A DNA stretch of 64,000 nt from Kalmusia sp. IMI 367209 (lineage: Eukaryota; Ascomycota; Dothideomycetes; Pleosporales; Didymosphaeriaceae): contig JAPEUQ010000002.1 in NCBI GenBank assembly GCA_027946365.1, forward strand, positions 1,860,001-1,924,000, in the 5' to 3' direction. This document shows positions 1-11,365 of this stretch, piece after piece. The translations under genes and the position numbers were made by a program. The number at the start of each line of letters is the position of its first letter. Within the stretch, counting starts at the first letter, position 1. Under the pieces are notes generated by a model, which saw only the letters and a list, made by a program, of their open reading frames with translations, had not been told where the DNA came from and did no database searches.

Positions 1-472
1 TAGGCAGTAAGTTCTTCATCGGTTTGACTGCATACACCAATGCTAACGCTACTCTTTAATAGTCTCTGACTACCATGCATCTATCTGGGTCTTTGCAGAG
101 CCCCCCCTCGCCACCATATCCTGCTGCCTTCCCTTCATGACCCGCCTTTTCGGCGCCAAAGTTGTCAAAGGCCTCAGAAATATGACAAATCGTGCTACCA
201 AGGGCTCCACCAATAACAGCTACGGAAACACTCCCAGCAACAACAGCACCGCCTTGACGGGCAAGTTCGAGACTTCTCAAGCCATCCGAGTCCCAAGCAC
301 GGACGGACGCGAGGATTTGCTTCCACCCCCATCTCAAATCCGCAAAGTGACCGTAACCACGGTGAAGTCCCGTGAATTACGAAACGAGGAACACGAGATG
401 GGTTCTTATCGGTCAGTCGCAGCTCCGGCAAAAAGCTTACCCAAGAGCATTTCCACAACTTCGCTCGTGTAG
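1..472 (+). CDS. SAT4/rhodopsin-like membrane protein, 3' end only
   Basis: Only the last part of this gene lies in the window. Bases 1-6 look like the end of an exon. An intron follows with donor GTAAGT at 7, a textbook GCTAAC branch site near 42-47 and acceptor AATAG ending at 62. The last exon runs from 63 to the TAG at 470-472. It reads DYHASIWVFAEPPLATI followed by SCCLPFMTRLF, the pattern of the last transmembrane helix of the fungal SAT4-type seven-helix proteins (an acidic residue, then a CLP motif). After it comes a hydrophilic tail of about 100 residues rich in Asn, Ser and Thr. The function of this family is mostly unknown. Family placement rests on one helix only. Downstream it faces the methyltransferase tail to tail. 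Confidence 0.65.
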
Positions 473-866
473 AAAGTTGCGATTCGCTGTTTCATTATAT
501 ACATAAATACACATAGTAGCTAATCATAATGATTTATTGCCAAAACTTGTTCTTTCTGCAAACCCCAAAATGTTCATTGGGAATGGTGTGATGATACGTA
601 CAGGGAGTTGGAAGCGTGAAACTGCTGTTCTATCACATTTGTGCATATAGTTATTAGCCAAAAGTTCGAGAGTCTTTTCCTTGTGTATGTGCATCATGGG
701 ACAACACCATGAATAATGAGATCTCCAACTTTTGTCTTAGTACTGCGGTGCAATGTCGATGCTCTCAGCCTGTCAATGATTGTCATTGCTAGGGTCTTTT
801 CTTAAAACAGAAGAAACACGATGTATTTCTAGCGCTTGCTCAATGGTCTCACGGAGTACAAATACC
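473..866. other. intergenic, convergent 3' ends
   Basis: No coding signal was seen. This is the shared 3' flank of the SAT4-like gene (plus strand) and the methyltransferase (minus strand). It is moderately AT-rich with no repeat that I can recognise. Confidence 0.6.
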
Positions 867-1903
867 CTATTCCGGCTTCCGTGCTGTGTGGACCTTCCTG
901 AAAATTGTTAGCGTGGAAATCAGTATGATCAAAGCAGCGAAGGCACTCACATCACATAGTAAAACTTTTTCTCGTCGGTCCGTGCCAAGTCTTCTTTCGC
1001 AGCTTGAATGGCTTCTTCGGCCTTTTCCTCCGTCATAAATCCCTTATTCGTCAAGATTGACTTCCCCGCCAGACTTAGAAAACGGGTGACGTTTTCCCGA
1101 GCCATCTCGCCAATCCTTTTTTCATTGTCGTCTTCGGGCCAGCCCCCTATCGGCCAACGGAATGTCTCTTCCTCAACGTGCCCGAATCCTACCTGCTTCA
1201 GTCCTTCGATCTGCTTTCCCGTAACACGGTAGTCTAGTCCGTCCTGACGCCAGCTGTCTCCAGCGAGTTGCACAAAAGCAATCAGCGGCGATGCCTCGAT
1301 AGAGTCAAACTCTGAAGTCTCAGCACGCAGGGGGTGCGAAAGATCCAGCAGCTGCAAGACGCCACCTGGCTTGATGTGGCGATAGCACTTTGCGCGGAAT
1401 TCAGGCCAGTCGTGGATTCCAGAAGTGACCATGCGCGCGTGGATAAAGTCGAAATGGTCCAGTGGAAACGGGGTCCATTCCGAGTCCTCAGCATTGTGTC
1501 GCAGGAAACGAAGGTTGGGGGTTGCATCGTCTCTCACAGGGGGCAGGACGAGGTCTGTGGCAGTGATCTCAGCCTTGGGGAATGCGCGGGCCATAGATCG
1601 GGCCCAGACTCCAGTGCCCGTGCCAACATCCAGGATCGAGCTGAGAGTAGGGGAGAGGGGCGTGGTATGGAGTCTCCCTTGGAAGGTCAAAAGCCACATC
1701 TGATGTTGGAGATCTAAACGAGGTCCATCAGAGAGATGAACCATGGCTCTTGGAATCGTGTCCATACCCACCTAAACGATCTTGTTCGGACTGCAACATC
1801 ATAAATAGATATTCATAGAAATGTATTAGGTATAACAACGTACTGAATCTTCTACATCCGCCATGACATAAATGGGGGAGGTCTTTGGGGCGTCTGCAGG
1901 CAT
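867..1903 (-). CDS. LaeA-like SAM-dependent methyltransferase
   Basis: Predicted 303 aa class I methyltransferase in three exons: 1903-1844, 1771-951 and 897-867. The introns are GT-AG (donors GTACGT and GTGAGT; acceptors TTTAG and TTCAG) and the phases close exactly on a TAG. The ATG at 1903 is chosen because the joined reading frame runs MADVEDS into VGMDTIPRAM without a stop. SAM-binding motif I is ILDVGTGTGVWA near residue 70. Acidic residues ending beta 2 (ITATDL) and a post-motif HIKPGGVLQLLDL follow. The segment PRLDLQHQMWLL before motif I matches the layout of LaeA/UMTA-type methyltransferases common in secondary-metabolite loci. The substrate cannot be told. It is divergent from the P450 over 1.1 kb, which may reflect joint control. 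Family call is firm; pathway role is inferred. Confidence 0.85.
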
Positions 1904-3011
1904 GTCGATATCTCAATTCGAAATATTGGGAAAGGTGAGGGACTACGAAAAGTACAGCGTCGTTCTGGCATACTCATGAGGCAGATCATAGTATCAAGTT
2001 CAATGCTTACGGTCTACATAGACCTACCAGTTCAGCTATCGCCCCATGGTCAGGCCTGGTAAGACATTTGGAATTTACAGGCATTGTATAAATCCTTCGC
2101 GGGCGATGTCCCGCATTTGAAAATCACCACGAGCCCATGCAATCCTAGATGCGCTACTGCACTTGCCGGGCAGGGGTGGAGCAAACCCTTGACGCCACGA
2201 AAGTCAAAGTCCGGCACTAGGAATACGGGGACCGGGGAAGTGCCGGGTCGCATAGCCGCCCGGGCGCTGGCTTGCGTAATGGGGCCCACACGCGCTCAGA
2301 CCCCAACGAATGTATTCCATGCAGAAAGGCCATCGCCACCAATCATCTCATGTTAGATGTTCTACAGTAAGATCTGAGCCAATGGGAATGTAGCTAGCAA
2401 GGATAGCAAAGATAAAGAGTCTACTAGATGGGTCTAGACTAATAGTACTCAGAGCCAATCAAAAGTTCTGTATCTGTTGGTACGATAGAAAGCTCTTTAT
2501 TAGACCTGTGGCGAGCTGGGGGTGAGTTGAAGGTGCTCTCGCCAAAGCCAATGAAATATATCAATGACGCTGGTCTACCGTATACAATTTAACTTCGAGT
2601 GGAATGCATGGCTCACGTAATGCCTTAGTGCAATACCACGGCGACCACTTTTGCAAACTGCTGACGCGAGCCCCCCAAATCGCTCAGCTCATCTCGGCTA
2701 ATCAAAGGACACCCATCACAAACATGACCTTCCAGCTCGGGAAATTGCCATGGATTTCGCATGCTCTTGCTATCAACGTTTCGAATCCCGGAGGCACTAG
2801 TGAAAGACAACCCTGCGCAGCTTTTTGCTATGATCCCGATCGGGGTCCTGCTCGAACGCTCTTCGGATAACTCGATAGAGCATCTGACACACAGCTGCAT
2901 AGCATTGCGTTTTGAAGAAAAAAAAAGTGGCTTCTAGCTTACCATTCTGCTTTCAGGAGTCCTGTTTGGCATCGCTACCTCATTGTTTATTCACCTCTAG
3001 ACTAGACTTGA
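1904..3011. promoter_or_regulatory. divergent intergenic region, methyltransferase / P450
   Basis: No gene was recognised. The region separates the start codons of the methyltransferase (minus) and the P450 (plus), so it must hold both promoters. The middle part (about 2100-2300) is clearly more GC-rich than its flanks and contains an inverted repeat CCGGCACT ... AAGTGCCGG near 2211-2247, plus a CCCGGGC palindrome near 2258. These could be sites for a pathway regulator, but no specific factor can be named. Confidence 0.4.
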
Positions 3012-4989
3012 ATGACAGCCATGGATTCTGGTTGGTGGCTGCTCGCCTGCGCATTCGTGCTATACTACACAACAAAAGTCGTATATCGTCTCTCTTTCCA
3101 CCCACTCGCCCGATTTCCCGGGCCGAAGCTTGCCGCTGCGACGAAATGGTACGAGGCGTATTTTGACCTGAGGCCTCATCGCCCAGGGACATTTTTCAAC
3201 GAGCTGCAGCGAATGCATAAGGTCTATGGTACTTGATAGCTCTCACCCAGTATGACAGAAGTGCTCTTATTTGAGAGCTGACTGGTTTCAAAGGCCCAGT
3301 AGTTCGAATAAATCCCGACGAACTACACGTTGATGACGCAACATGGATTGACAAGCTCTACGTGATGCCAGCACGCGTATGTCTCTTGCTTTTACCAAGG
3401 CTTATGAATGAATGAAGCATTAGGAACTGATGCGTTTCATCGTAGGGAACTCGGAACAAATATCCCCCGGCTGCCATGATGGCTGGTGCTCCAGGTTCAG
3501 GTACTTCGCGCACAAGTCAGAGATTCAAATTGGTTTTCGTGTTGTAACGCATGTCCAGGCTTCGGGACAGTCCTTCATGACGTCCACCGCAAGAGACGTG
3601 CATCGATGAGCCCACTCTTCTCTAAAGCGGCAGCTGCTGCATCTACCGACATTATGTACGACAAGGTCGACGTGTTGCTCCAGAATGTAGCGCAGCAAAT
3701 CCAACGACAAGGATACTCTGAAATGCACGTCAACTGGCTGGCTTTGAACCTGGATACCTTGACCAGTTGCTTCCTCGACCGCGGCATGGATTTGCAGCTG
3801 GACGAGAATAAGGCTAGAGCATGGATGGAAACAGTCACTGCTGTGGCTACATCGACACCTTTTGCAAAGCAGTTCACATGGTTCATTCCCATGGCCTCGA
3901 AGCTTCCCATGTGGGTCTTGGAGAGACTGACGCCAGAGGTATCAAGGCTTGTCAAACTGCGACGGGTACGATACTACCATACAAACTATAGTGTTACATT
4001 AGCTCATGACTGACGGTACACAATTATAGGAAATGCACGTCCAAGCTACCGAGGCTGTGGCCCTATACTCGCCCGATCAGACCACTCAGGAAAAGCCGCG
4101 TACCAAAAGTGAACTTTTTAGTACCATTTTGTCGTCGCCTGTGCTTGATGCGTGTGAAAAGGAGCCGAGCCGTATATCTCAGGAGGCGTTTGTGGTCCTT
4201 GTAGCTGGGAGTGATACCACTGCGCAAATTCTGACGACTGGCATTTTTCACATCTTGAATAACGAGACGGCAGTCATGCCGCGTCTTCGACAGGAACTAG
4301 AGCAGGTTATGCCGGACTCTCACACGAGAGCATCCGTTCAAGAATTGGAAAAACTGCCCTGGCTGGTGAGTAACTATGTTTCCTGATGTTGCATACGTTG
4401 TGTTCACTGACAGATACTGACTGGTTGTAGACTGCTGTGATCAAGGAATCATTGCGAATTTCTGCGGTAGCGACTTCCAGATTACCAGTTGTTGCTCCAA
4501 TCGAAAGCCTACAATACCAAGGCTGGACGATTCCCTCAGGAGTATGTGTCACATACTACTGCCACAGAGCGCACTAACAACATATAGACTGCCGTCGGCA
4601 TGACTCTTCGGAACATTCTGCTCGATTCAGAAATATTCGAAGACCCAGAGTCTTTCCGGCCGGAACGATGGCTCGCGGACAATCCAGATCTGGCACACAT
4701 CAACCGTTACTTTTTACCCTTTGGCCGTGGTAGCCGTATGTGTATAGGAGTCAAGTAAGTCTCGCTACTCGGGATCATGGTCGGAGTCGTAGCGCTGAGT
4801 TAATGTTGTTACAGTCACGCCATGGCCATGCTGTACATTGGCTTTGCAAGCTTCTTTCGACGTCATAAATTTGTCTTGCATGACACCAGTTACGAACGTG
4901 ACGTTAAGATAGAGCGAGACTGTTTCAATGGGAAAGCCTCACCTGAGAGCAAAGGAGTTCGGGTGAAGTATGCCTCTTTGACTCAGTAG
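3012..4989 (+). CDS. cytochrome P450 monooxygenase (E-class, group I type)
   Basis: Predicted 516 aa microsomal P450 in eight exons: 3012-3228, 3294-3376, 3446-3500, 3559-3965, 4030-4365, 4431-4541, 4588-4754 and 4815-4989. All introns are GT-AG and total length divides by three. An N-terminal membrane anchor ([12 protein letters not shown]) is followed by [14 protein letters not shown], the proline-rich hinge typical of fungal CYPs that resemble the trichothecene/terpenoid oxidases. The I-helix oxygen-binding motif is VAGSDTT near residue 312, the ExxR motif is KESLR near 371, then FRPERW and the haem-binding loop [10 protein letters not shown] with the cysteine near residue 455. An alternative donor at 3495 would shorten exon 3 by two codons. 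All catalytic motifs are intact. Substrate unknown; clustering with a methyltransferase and a GMC oxidase suggests secondary metabolism. Confidence 0.93.
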
Positions 4990-5436
4990 ATAACATGTAT
5001 GATCGGTTTAGCTGAATGAGGGTTGCATATTGTATGGCTGAAGAATCACGAGCATAGAGCTTCTCCATAGCATATGTTGGGGGAACATGTGGTTTAGCAC
5101 CAGAGGGATCAGCATAATCTGCAGAAACATTGCCTAGAGAAATGTGCCTTTAGCAAAGCACGCATATGGAAGGAAGTTAACAAGCGAGCACTGACCAGGG
5201 CTTGTTTTCAATGCCTAAGGAATTTGCGAGAAGTACAGATTTCAGATCTTTATATATAAGATCTGTGAATATTAGAATTTACTAAGAAATTAAGCCATCT
5301 AGATGATAGGGTAAGGCGAACATTATCTAAGATCATTATGTATATGCTAAGTAAAACCAAATTTTGAGATGCTATTCGCAGCGCCCTAGAAGAGAAAGAG
5401 TTGTAGCCTGATGGAACTTCAAAAGTTGACCAGCTC
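4990..5436. other. intergenic, convergent 3' ends of P450 and GMC gene
   Basis: No coding signal. It is the shared 3' flank of the convergent P450 and GMC oxidoreductase genes, AT-rich near 5240-5330, with no repeat recognised. Confidence 0.6.
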
Positions 5437-7634
5437 TTACGCACCAGTCAGGATATCGTTGGCAATTTTCTCAGCCAAGGCATCTGGAACACAGAGTCAG
5501 CAATTGTTAAAACACCAAAATTATCGAGGAAAGGACTCGCTTGACTTACAAACCGTGTGGGATGGAGTTCCAGGCGGCAATACGGGAAAAGATGAGGCAT
5601 CCACGACGCGCAAACCTGATACGCCATACACTCTGGCCTTGGAGTCTAATACAGCCATCTTATCGCTCTTTAAGCCCATTGCGCACGTGCAGCTACCATG
5701 ATAGCTAGAGAAAGCCTGCTTTTGCGCAAGCTTTAGAATGTCGGCATCCCTTGAAACATTTGTACCAGGGAACGCTTCGGCGCCGACTACAGAAGCGATG
5801 GCTTTCTGTGTCATCACTTGTCGGGCGCGCTTGAATGCCGCGACGACTACCTCCTGGTCTCGCGGGTCGAGTAACCAGTTAGGCGACAAGATGGGATTGT
5901 CGTTAGTATCGGTCGAGGCGATGGTGATGTTTCCACGTGAGAAGGGAGCTGTCAGCGCGACCATAGGTGAGACGTAGTTTCCGGCTGGAGCATCCAAGCT
6001 TTGGTTGTTGTAGCCGAGGTAGGCATCCAGGAACATGAACATAATGTGAGGCCAATCAGTGGAGAAAGACTCAATGGAGGAAAAGGGTAGACTTTGAAAT
6101 TGAGTTGTTTGGGAGCTTAGAAAAGGCAAGGATATCTCCTCCGTTGTTTGTAAGCAAGCCAGTGAGACTGTTGCGGTAGAGGTTGGTATGTTCGACGATG
6201 ATGGCGGGGTCTGAAAAGGCGTTATGGGTCAGAACATTGACGGCGTAGGTGGGGGACACCAGTGTGTGATCCTATTAGAGCTAGTCAGTAAAAGGAAGAA
6301 CTTTTGGCGCAACGGAACAAGAGCTTGCGACATACCCACATGTTCTGACCAACACCAGGGAGGTCTGACAGAACACTGATTCCCAGGCCCTGCAAAGTAG
6401 CGGCAGGGCCGATGCCTGACACCATCAAGAGTTGTGGAGACCTAAGATATAGATTAGTTTCGTTTCGGAATATTCACAATAACAAAGCGAGACGTGGCCT
6501 ACCTCGCAAACCCCGCGGACACGATGACCTCCTTATTCGCCGTGAGGGGAAACTCGACCCCACCACTCTCTACCAAAGCGCCGGTGGCCTTCTTGTTCCC
6601 ATCGAAAAGAATCTTCTTAGCGAGAGTGTCCTTGTAGAGGTTCAAGTTGGTCGTCTGCTTGAGTGCCTCTCGGAGATAGGAAGTTTCAGCTGAAGAGCGC
6701 GACTCTGACTTTGGGTCGATAGATGAGACGGGGTAGCCATAACCCCAGATATTACCGTCGGCAAGACCACCGGAGAGATTCTTCAGACCTAAAGCCTCGA
6801 GTGCTTTCTGAAGCCAGGACGAGATAGGGTTGGCCCAATTTGGGTAGCTCGCTTGGACAGGTCCACCGTTGGAGTATAGCGCCGGATTGTAGAGAGTAGT
6901 GGCATTGGCCAATCTGGTCTTCGTATTAGGCGGGGTGAAGGTGCTAACTTTCTTGTAGAAAGGAAGCAGGTTTTCGAAGAGGTAGGCGTTGTCTCCGGTC
7001 AATTGGGCCCACTTTTTCAAAGCTCCAATGCTCGCGCTACAGTTGCCAGGGGTGATTAGCCTCGATCCTGAACCATGATGCTCGAATAACCTGAGTAACA
7101 AAGAGCGAGAATATACCGAGGAAACCACATGTAATTGCGAGAGCTCGCGCCGCCCAGAACCTTACCGGACGGGTAGAATATGATTCGCTCATCCAGTTGC
7201 TATTGATACGAGTGAAATATTAGTCATTGGATCTCAAAACTGGTGCATTCGGAGACGCCGAATTGTCAACTCACATGTTGCCGGGAAGTGTACTGTCCCC
7301 AGTCCAGCAAAGGGTTCTTCAACACAGGGTTGGATCCACCAAACACAGAAGCGTAGGCCGGAATCTGCGAATAGTTTCCATTCGCGAATTCGGCAAAGTC
7401 ACCGGCGTTGACAACAGCGACGGTATACCTGGAATCAGCAGCAAGCCGGCGAGCAAGAGCAAGTCCGGCAGTACCACCTCCCAGAATGACGTAGTCGTAG
7501 GATGCTGGGATACCTGGGACACCGAAGTGAGACCCGATGAGTTGCTGTGCTACAATGGACTCTTCGAGGGGCGCAGCGCTTATCGTTACACTGCACCACG
7601 TGGTTGCCAACAATAAAGAGGGAGAGATCTTCAT
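5437..7634 (-). CDS. secreted GMC (FAD-dependent) oxidoreductase with one apparent frameshift
   Basis: Glucose-methanol-choline family flavoenzyme of about 615 aa in six exons: 7634-7275, 7199-7117, 7036-6503, 6441-6336, 6271-5550 and 5483-5437. The ATG at 7634 is preferred because it starts a signal peptide ([13 protein letters not shown]). The FAD-binding Rossmann motif [19 protein letters not shown] lies at residues 46-64, the GMC signature [13 protein letters not shown] follows, and [12 protein letters not shown] marks the second signature. Near the C-terminus [10 protein letters not shown] and [16 protein letters not shown] carry the expected active-site His region. In exon 5 the frame changes between SISKSTLF and [11 protein letters not shown] around 6079-6087. 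The summed exons are one base over a multiple of three, so one extra base in a short run explains it. This is either a sequencing error or a recent lesion. Substrate (an alcohol or sugar) cannot be told. Confidence 0.88.
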
Positions 7635-10600
7635 CGTGAATGTCGAGTGAGAGTCGGGGGGAGCCTTGGGACGAGACACACTGCAGGTGAAATTAATAAA
7701 AGCCGGGTCCTAGACGCACATGGTCTCTTATACGGACGTTGGCATCCTGGGCGCCTGCGATGTTTTAAGCAGGTCATCCCAATAAGGTCCAGCCTAAGGG
7801 GTCAACCGAGATCAAGTGGGCTGACTCTGCTTAATCCTTCTCGCCAAATCCTGCGTTCAAGTGTACGCCACCACTGCTACCATCAAGTCATCGAAGGGCA
7901 CAGTATGTTCGTATCAAAGCAAGGGAACGCTATCTATAGAGCATGTCTTGACGAGTCAGATCCTGGGTTCCTCGAAACGTCGAAACCCCGACCGCCCATT
8001 TTCGTTCTGTCCCGTGTTAGCTCTGTAGACGGGCACAGAGAGGGCGTCATATAATTAGTTAGTTGCTAGGATGAGTACGCTTTGATGTTGGACGTCAATA
8101 TCCGTAGGATGAAGCCTTGCCGTAGCGCAAGCCATGTGCGCGACACACGTGGGTTGTGCACCCTATGTGGAGTTCCCGAGGGTCCCGTCCCGTCCGTGTG
8201 TCCCCTCGTGTTCGTGTTCGTGCACCCCGCTTATCCACATTCGCTTCGGACTCCGTGCATTCCCCGCCACCACTCGTCTGGATTACGGTCGACCCTGCTG
8301 GCCTAGGCCTAAAAGCAATTACGCTCACATTATCGCACAAGGACTTGTCCAAGTTCGCACTTCGTGAGCCAAGGACGGGAGGAAGTTATATGGCCTGGGA
8401 GCTACAGCAAACGGGTGTTGCCGTCAACGTAGAATGAGGGGGCTTGCTCGCCCGCTAATGGTGAACTAACTTGCGGGTGCATTGAGATGATAGTAGGGGT
8501 TTGATGCGCACAGACTTGGATGGTAGGGCTGAAGCTGCAGGACCTAAGCATCCCTGTCCCACACCGAAGAAGCGCCGTCTTACGTCTCACCATCAATTAT
8601 CACTTCCCATCTTAGATTCGGAGGCTTGAGACCGATATGAAGTATGCCTGAAGTCGAAGTAGGTGAAGACTTACCGATATTTTTCCGTCCTGACGTCCAA
8701 ATCACAGTGTCAAGTAACCCCATGATTCATTTAAATCCATCGGCATTGTGAGACTGTGGACACTGTATAACAAGACGAATAGAACACAGAAACGATGACA
8801 GTAACGGGCAACGTAATGACTAGTTGTCTCCCGCTAGATTCAAGAGACTATCTAGGTAGACTTTACCAAATCAGCATTGAGCTTCGTAAAAAAAGTGCCA
8901 GGGATCGAGAACGAGCTCTCCACAATAGGTGTATGTGTAGTACAAACCTCATTGAGTGTCGGCATCACAAACCTCCTTGAAAGTCATACGAAAGCAAAAA
9001 TGCACACGGGTGGGCAGCTCTTCTAGGCAAACGTCGATGCGGACAGCAATCCCAGCCTACTTCTCCTATAAAAACACCGGGCTAATTTCCAGTGTTCATG
9101 CTATGTACGTACCCAAAGGACTCATTGATGTACTAGTTAAAAACTTATAGAGCCAGTGCGTCATGCACAGAAGTGGTACAAAGTTGTGATTAGTAACTTA
9201 TTCCAAGGATCTGGCGTTATCGAAACGCTAATGGTGGTAGTTTCGGATATGCTAAAAGATCTGACTCTGCTGACAGCATACTTTCTCATCTATGAGATCG
9301 AATTATATCTATTTTGTTCATATAACCTCTCGAAAATGGCTACGAATGTGTTCAATATTGAAAGGGGAAGTAGCTGGTGTGTTGGGCCGCAATATGCTAA
9401 ACATCCAGCGGTATCTGAAGCTAGACTCTAATCGGTAGGATCAACGTCGAGTCCTACGCCAACCACGTGTCGAAAGCGATTCTGGCGTTTGTCGAACTTG
9501 ATGTATAACACCTACCGGGCGTTCAACTACGACTTTACTACACTAGTAAAAGTATAGCACGTCGTACCAAGAACTATACGGTATACTAAGAGGCTGCTAA
9601 TACTGTGTGATTATATGAGGTGCTATACTATGACGTTTACATCTACACACTGCAGTAAGAAAATAGTTAGACTATTGAAGTTTGGCTTTGTGATTTCCGG
9701 TTCACGGTACCCTCCCCTAATGTTGATGCCCACAATGCAACTATCATTCTTCCTTTAGCGAGTATTGGCCTAATTAACTGTGCTAAGGCGTCTTTTGTAG
9801 CTGTTGTAAATCCAGCTGTGGCATCAATCCTATGGTAGAAATCAATGAAGGTTTTCAATAGCCACAAAGACACTAATATCATGAGTGCATATTCAGCTGA
9901 GGAGATGTACCTATTCACAGTGATCATGACATAACCTACAACTGCTTCTATTTAGTGATGTTTTGGACACTTGTCATTGTGTATGCACGGGAAGATGCGG
10001 TTAGGCGGTGATGGGAGCGATACACAGGTCCAGACTTCAATATTGATTTATAAACACCCCGCAAGTTATTTCATAGTGGTATTATAGGTATAGAATTAAC
10101 TATAGAATAACACATGCTAGAACACATGCCTAATGACCTTTCACATTACTCTCTTTCACACGCCTTATGATTTATATAGCAGGGGAGGAATCGCTGCTAT
10201 TCTATCATCTCCTGTTCTTCTCAGCTGCCTAAATCTTCTATTGTAAACGCAGTATAATGACACGTACCTAGTAATATGCTAGGTTCGCAATATTTGTGCG
10301 GTTGTACTACGTGCCTCGCTCAGCGTGAACTCGGCGTGTTATATATCGTACTAGCTTAAAATAATCTGATTTGGCTACTTTTAGTTTGCATAGAATGTCT
10401 ATCTAACACATTTTCGTCGTTGGAAGTAAAATAAGTTACAGCTGCCAGCCAGCATCAGGAGATTCATGAAGAGGGGTACGAGAAATGTCTTGTAGCTTCT
10501 TTTATCCGCGTAGATCAAGTTTTGTAGATGAATCAATCGGTCTGGCTCATATATGGTAGCCCTGACATTGTGAATAAGGCTACAGGATGATAGCCTACAG

Positions 10601-11365
10601 ACTATGCTCGAACATGATCTTGGGGAAATTGGTGAAGAAGCACATGGTAGGTCTAGAAAAGAGTCGAGGTTATATCCGCCATGAGGCTAACTGGTGATGA
10701 TGTTAGAGCTACTAGTACAACAAGGAGTAGTGGCCTAGAGTCACAGCAGCCTAGAGTCATAGCAGCCTAGAGAGCAGCCTTTAGTGAATCAAGAGGACCT
10801 ATGCGTAGATGACATCGACAATGCTACTCTACGAAAAGAGAGTGAGAAAGGGGTAGTGGATCACCTAGACCTATCTGTATACAAATGCTGTCAGGGAAAT
10901 AAAAGACTCCATAAGGTCAGCGCGGAACAGATACTTATAACAGATCCACTTTGTAATGGGAGGACTTTCTTGGATTTTGTACTGTCCTCATATAAATTGT
11001 ACACGTGGAATGAAGCTATCTTTGCTGGAGCCTTTTACACGGGAAGGAAACGCCAAGGTTTATCTCGAGACACAGCACAACAGATCTACTAATGAGTCGC
11101 TTAAAGATTGAGTGGTTTGTTTTAACTAAGAAGAGCGACTAAGCAAGGGAATCGTATGGGAAGATAAGGAGACAGCATCACAAAGAGCGTATGTTGGTGA
11201 AAGCCGAGGAGTCTATCTATCGTTGCTAAGAGACATATGCGTGATTAGTTTTCAATCTTCCTATTTGATGGGAATTGCGATAGTACTATGGTTCACCTGC
11301 GTCTGCACTGTCTACCATGAAATCATTCGTTACATTGAAGGCTATCTCAAGAGCTGAAATTCGTA
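7635..11365. other. 3.7 kb without a recognisable gene
   Basis: Several short open frames exist (for example 9667-9927 minus and 10784-11092 plus) but none shows a domain, signal peptide or exon chain that I recognise. Base composition turns AT-rich from about 9,500. The part at 10,780-11,350 reads like decayed coding DNA (stretches of plausible protein broken by stops), so it may hold an old degraded gene or transposon, but I cannot name it. Confidence 0.5.
10733..10779. repeat. short tandem repeat, about 15 bp unit
   Basis: Three head-to-tail copies of GCCTAGAGTCAYAGCA, the third shortened. Seen directly; no function known. Confidence 0.8.

Noticed and set aside
2770..2800. GTTTCGAATCCCGG resembling a tRNA B box
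   Set aside because: No A box at the right distance and no acceptor stem; not a tRNA.
10784..11092. 102 aa plus-strand frame as a gene
   Set aside because: No recognisable domain, no clear promoter or intron context, and decayed-looking sequence continues on both sides.
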